Source: Oscheius dolichura (taxonomy: Eukaryota > Nematoda > Chromadorea > Rhabditida > Rhabditidae). Taken from it: a DNA stretch of 64,000 bases. Within the stretch, counting starts at the first letter, position 1. The number at the start of each line of letters is the position of its first letter. The stretch lies in assembly GCA_932521035.1 (NCBI GenBank), contig OW051492.1, positions 10,788,001-10,852,000 of the forward strand, written 5' to 3'. The translations under genes and the position numbers were made by a program. This document shows, piece by piece, positions 61,934 to 64,000 of this stretch. Under the pieces are notes generated by a model. That model was not told the DNA's origin and did no database searches. It saw nothing but the letters and a program-made list of their open reading frames with translations.

Positions 61934-62483
61934 ATGAAGCTCCTCGCTTCCCTCTTCCTGGCCCTACTCGCTGTTTCTACGGTCAAAGCTCTGCAATGCT
62001 TTTATACATGTAATTAAATTACATTAACCAAAGGCAACGACCATTTCCAGCGTCAACAGATCCTAATTACAAGCCACTGTACCGTGATTCTGTATCTTGT
62101 GGTGACTCTACTACAAAATGCTACAAGTATGTTTCCAGAATGTTAATGTTCTTTTCATACCGCTGTAGATTTTCTAGGCTTACTAAGGTTTAAGATTTGA
62201 ATTTCAGACAGACAATCGCTAAAAACTCTACCGGATATACCAAATTTACACCGAAGGGCGCCTACTATGGATGCTCCACAGAATATAACAACGTATGCAA
62301 TGTAAATGCCATTATATTTTTGTTTTAAATTATTATTACAATTTCCAGGGTGTCTATTCCAAGTGTGTGAACAAGAACGGAGTGAATACTTGCTGTTGCG
62401 GCACGGACCTTTGTAATTCCGCCGGACTAGCGTCTTTTTTCCCAGTGGTTACTGTAATTATCGCTGTTAAAAAACTATTTTGA
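61934..62483 (+). CDS. Ly6/uPAR-like GPI-type protein 23
   Basis: ATG 61934. MKLLASLFLALLAVSTVKA then LQCFYT; exon 2 ASTDPNYKPLYRDSVSCGDS then TTKCYK; exon 3 QTIAKNSTGYTKFTPKGAYY then GCSTEYNNVCN; exon 4 GVYSKCVNKNGVNTCCCGTD then LCNSAGLASFFPVVTVIIAV and KKLF. Right-most member of the array. YGCS replaces the usual YGCD. TTTATCAGGCC is about 70 bp upstream. Confidence 0.87.
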
Positions 62484-62582
62484 GCTATATTTTGTTGTAA
62501 ATTAACGTAAAATCTAGAAAAAATAGTTTATTAATGTTCTTGTTTTCGCTATTAGCTGTTTCCATTTTTCTGAGGCAGTTGT

Positions 62583-63289
62583 TTAGTTTTTGATGGGGAG
62601 GATGTGCATATTCTTGTTGGTATCCCTCTCCCCAAGCCTGTGACCAGCCGCTTGGCTAAAATTCAAAATACCGTAGTTTTCGACCCCAGACTTCGACTCA
62701 CCTGCCATGGGCCTTGTCCACCATAGCGCCGTCATGTCTCGGGGCGCCTCTCTTGTCCACCTGGTGGCCAAATCCATTCACTACTCCTTCCAGCCACACT
62801 AGATTTCTCTTGTCAATGCTATGACTACACAGGAATTGATAGATTTGGAAGAGAGCGTGACTTACTCATTGGTTTTGTCGAGTGTTCCGACTTCTTTCTT
62901 CTTGGGAGAATTTCTCTTGGGGAGGATGTGTTGAGCCTGCTTGGCGGTGTCCCTCTCTCCCAATCTATGGCCTGCTGACTGGCTAAAAAAATAATGAAAA
63001 ATAGCCTAGTCCTCAGACGGCTTACCTGCCGTGGGCCTTGTCCACCATAGCGCCATCATGCCTGGGAGCTCCTCTCTTGTCCAGAGCGTGGCTAAAAGAC
63101 TGAATTACTCTATTCAACCAAATTAACTGACCCATCACTCTTAACCGTTCCAACTTCTCCCTCCTGGCTAGAAAAAATGGGAAATTATTCTGTTATAAAA
63201 AGTACTTACCGAGATTCGGGGCCACTGTGAGGGTGGGCAGAGATGAGAGCCCCCACAAGGAACACACAGAACACGGAGGCTTTAACCAT
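62583..63289 (-). CDS. Secreted precursor with duplicated dibasic-flanked modules
   Basis: Minus strand, ATG 63289. Signal peptide MVKASVFCVFLVGALISA then HPHSGPESR. The following exons come as a two-exon module that occurs twice: exon type 1 SHALDKRGAPRHDGAMVDKA then HGR, and in the second copy GHQVDKRGAPRHDGAMVDKA then HGR; exon type 2 SAGHRLGERDTAKQAQHILP then KRNSPKKKEVGTLDKTN, and second copy AAGHRLGERDTNKNMHILPI then KN and stop 62583. KR sites precede GAPRHDGAM in both copies, as in processed neuropeptide or peptide-hormone precursors. No family recognised. The first short exon after the signal peptide (QEGEVGT) is less sure. Confidence 0.7.
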
Positions 63290-63299
63290 TCCGAAACGG

Positions 63300-63752
63300 G
63301 AATATGAAACGAAAGGGAGCTATATTTTAAAGGAAAAGTTAGGATTGGGGATTGGTCCTGTATCAAGAATTCTCCGCTGCCTTATAAAGACCGCCAATGA
63401 TACCAAAATGTTTTGAAGGGGATCTATTTTTCGTCATTGTTTGTAGATGTTATGAACCCGGGCCATCGTCGGGAACAGGTTCCCCTCTTTGAGAACCACT
63501 GTCTATGTTGTTGGATCTATTTTCTTCGTTGGAAAATTGCGTAAACATGAGAAACAGTACTATAATTAAACTGATTCCGCTGGTTTATCAAATGATCGCT
63601 GAGATATCTCACAGTAGACTGGTTTTTCTTCAAGTTTACTCGTGTTCCAGTCGAAAGGGCCGATAACCACCTCCCAAAAAAGAGTCTGAGGGATATTTTT
63701 CCTCAAAGTTCTATTCTACTATGATCAGAGGCTGGTTCAAGTTTTTGAGGAT
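63300..63752. other. Intergenic, no gene seen
   Basis: Only short open frames. It contains the promoter of the minus-strand precursor gene. Confidence 0.4.
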
Positions 63753-64000
63753 GGAAATAACATCTATCATATACCGCTGGAAAGAGCTCTTCGAGATCTA
63801 CAAGATGCTGTTCTTATTTCCGCCAGAAGGAATTTCTGGCACCTATTTTGGCTTGAAATAGGCCCTATACTAGCCCTTCAAAGCAATCTCTATTGAGTAA
63901 TCCCCTTCCGAGATTAATCGAGGAGCCACACCCCGAAATCTTGACTAGAATGGAAGCCCGACAGCTTCCATTGGAATCTCCAGATCGAGCTGAGTCTAAA
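63753..64000 (+). repeat. Dispersed repeat C (copy C6), cut by the window end
   Basis: TATCATATACCGCTGGAAAG through GGAATCTCCAGATCGAGCTG, matching the first half of the copy at 33327. Confidence 0.85.

Overview
The window is nuclear DNA of a free-living or parasitic nematode, most likely a rhabditid. Introns are short (often 40-60 bp, GT...AG, acceptor TTTCAG or TTTTAG), genes are small and tandemly amplified, chemoreceptor (srv- and srx-like) and TRPM-like genes are present, and there is a 31-nt poly-G tract of the kind common in Caenorhabditis. I cannot name the species. All gene models were spliced by eye.

0-15 kb. Six small secreted glycine-rich peptide genes (339-1007-, 2823-3245-, 4257-4501+, 5245-5574+, 6339-6740-, 14344-14687+) and a short non-glycine-rich one (9590-9854+) lie among an srv-like receptor (1616-2737), two duplicated srx-like receptors (7496-8914-, 11669-13141-), a cysteine-containing secreted protein (10159-11118) and four divergent pairs of tRNA-Thr genes. 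Two tRNA pairs flank one glycine-rich gene as an inverted duplication; the other two sit in the same intron of the two srx-like paralogues.

15-23.4 kb. A tandem family of about eight copies, on both strands, of a secreted cysteine-rich protein about 130 residues long. Its strand pattern and exon layout resemble a galectin domain, but it has a signal peptide and lacks the sugar-binding signature. Several copies are broken. A near-identical element precedes five of them. I regard this family as the best candidate for something undescribed.

24.3-62.5 kb. At least 23 genes or pseudogenes of the Ly6/uPAR-like three-finger type (or the nematode ET-module type): signal peptide, about ten cysteines ending in CCCxxxLCN, and a hydrophobic GPI-type tail. 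Most share one exon plan and have a TTATC (GATA-type) site close to the start codon. Two are two-domain fusions, one has a frameshift, one has lost exon 2, one has lost a matched pair of cysteines, and one has gained an intron that is itself an inverted-repeat element. The array is interrupted by two small type I membrane proteins (26968-27287-, 28446-28814-), two tandem TRPM-like channel genes (32627-36605, 36838-41014) without the usual long N-terminal region, and an unrecognised protein (43031-43810). The right end has a secreted precursor with duplicated, dibasic-flanked modules (62583-63289-).

The DNA between genes and in introns is crowded with non-autonomous palindromic elements: family A (about 150 bp, arms CACCCGTAAAGTCTCGGCA), family B (about 130 bp, ends TATAGTCCATTTCCAACGG), dispersed repeat C (about 430 bp, no terminal repeat seen), a 1.09-kb foldback in a TRPM intron and several single foldbacks. 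An 18-bp motif near GGCTGTCTAACTGTGGCT recurs only in the Ly6 half of the window.
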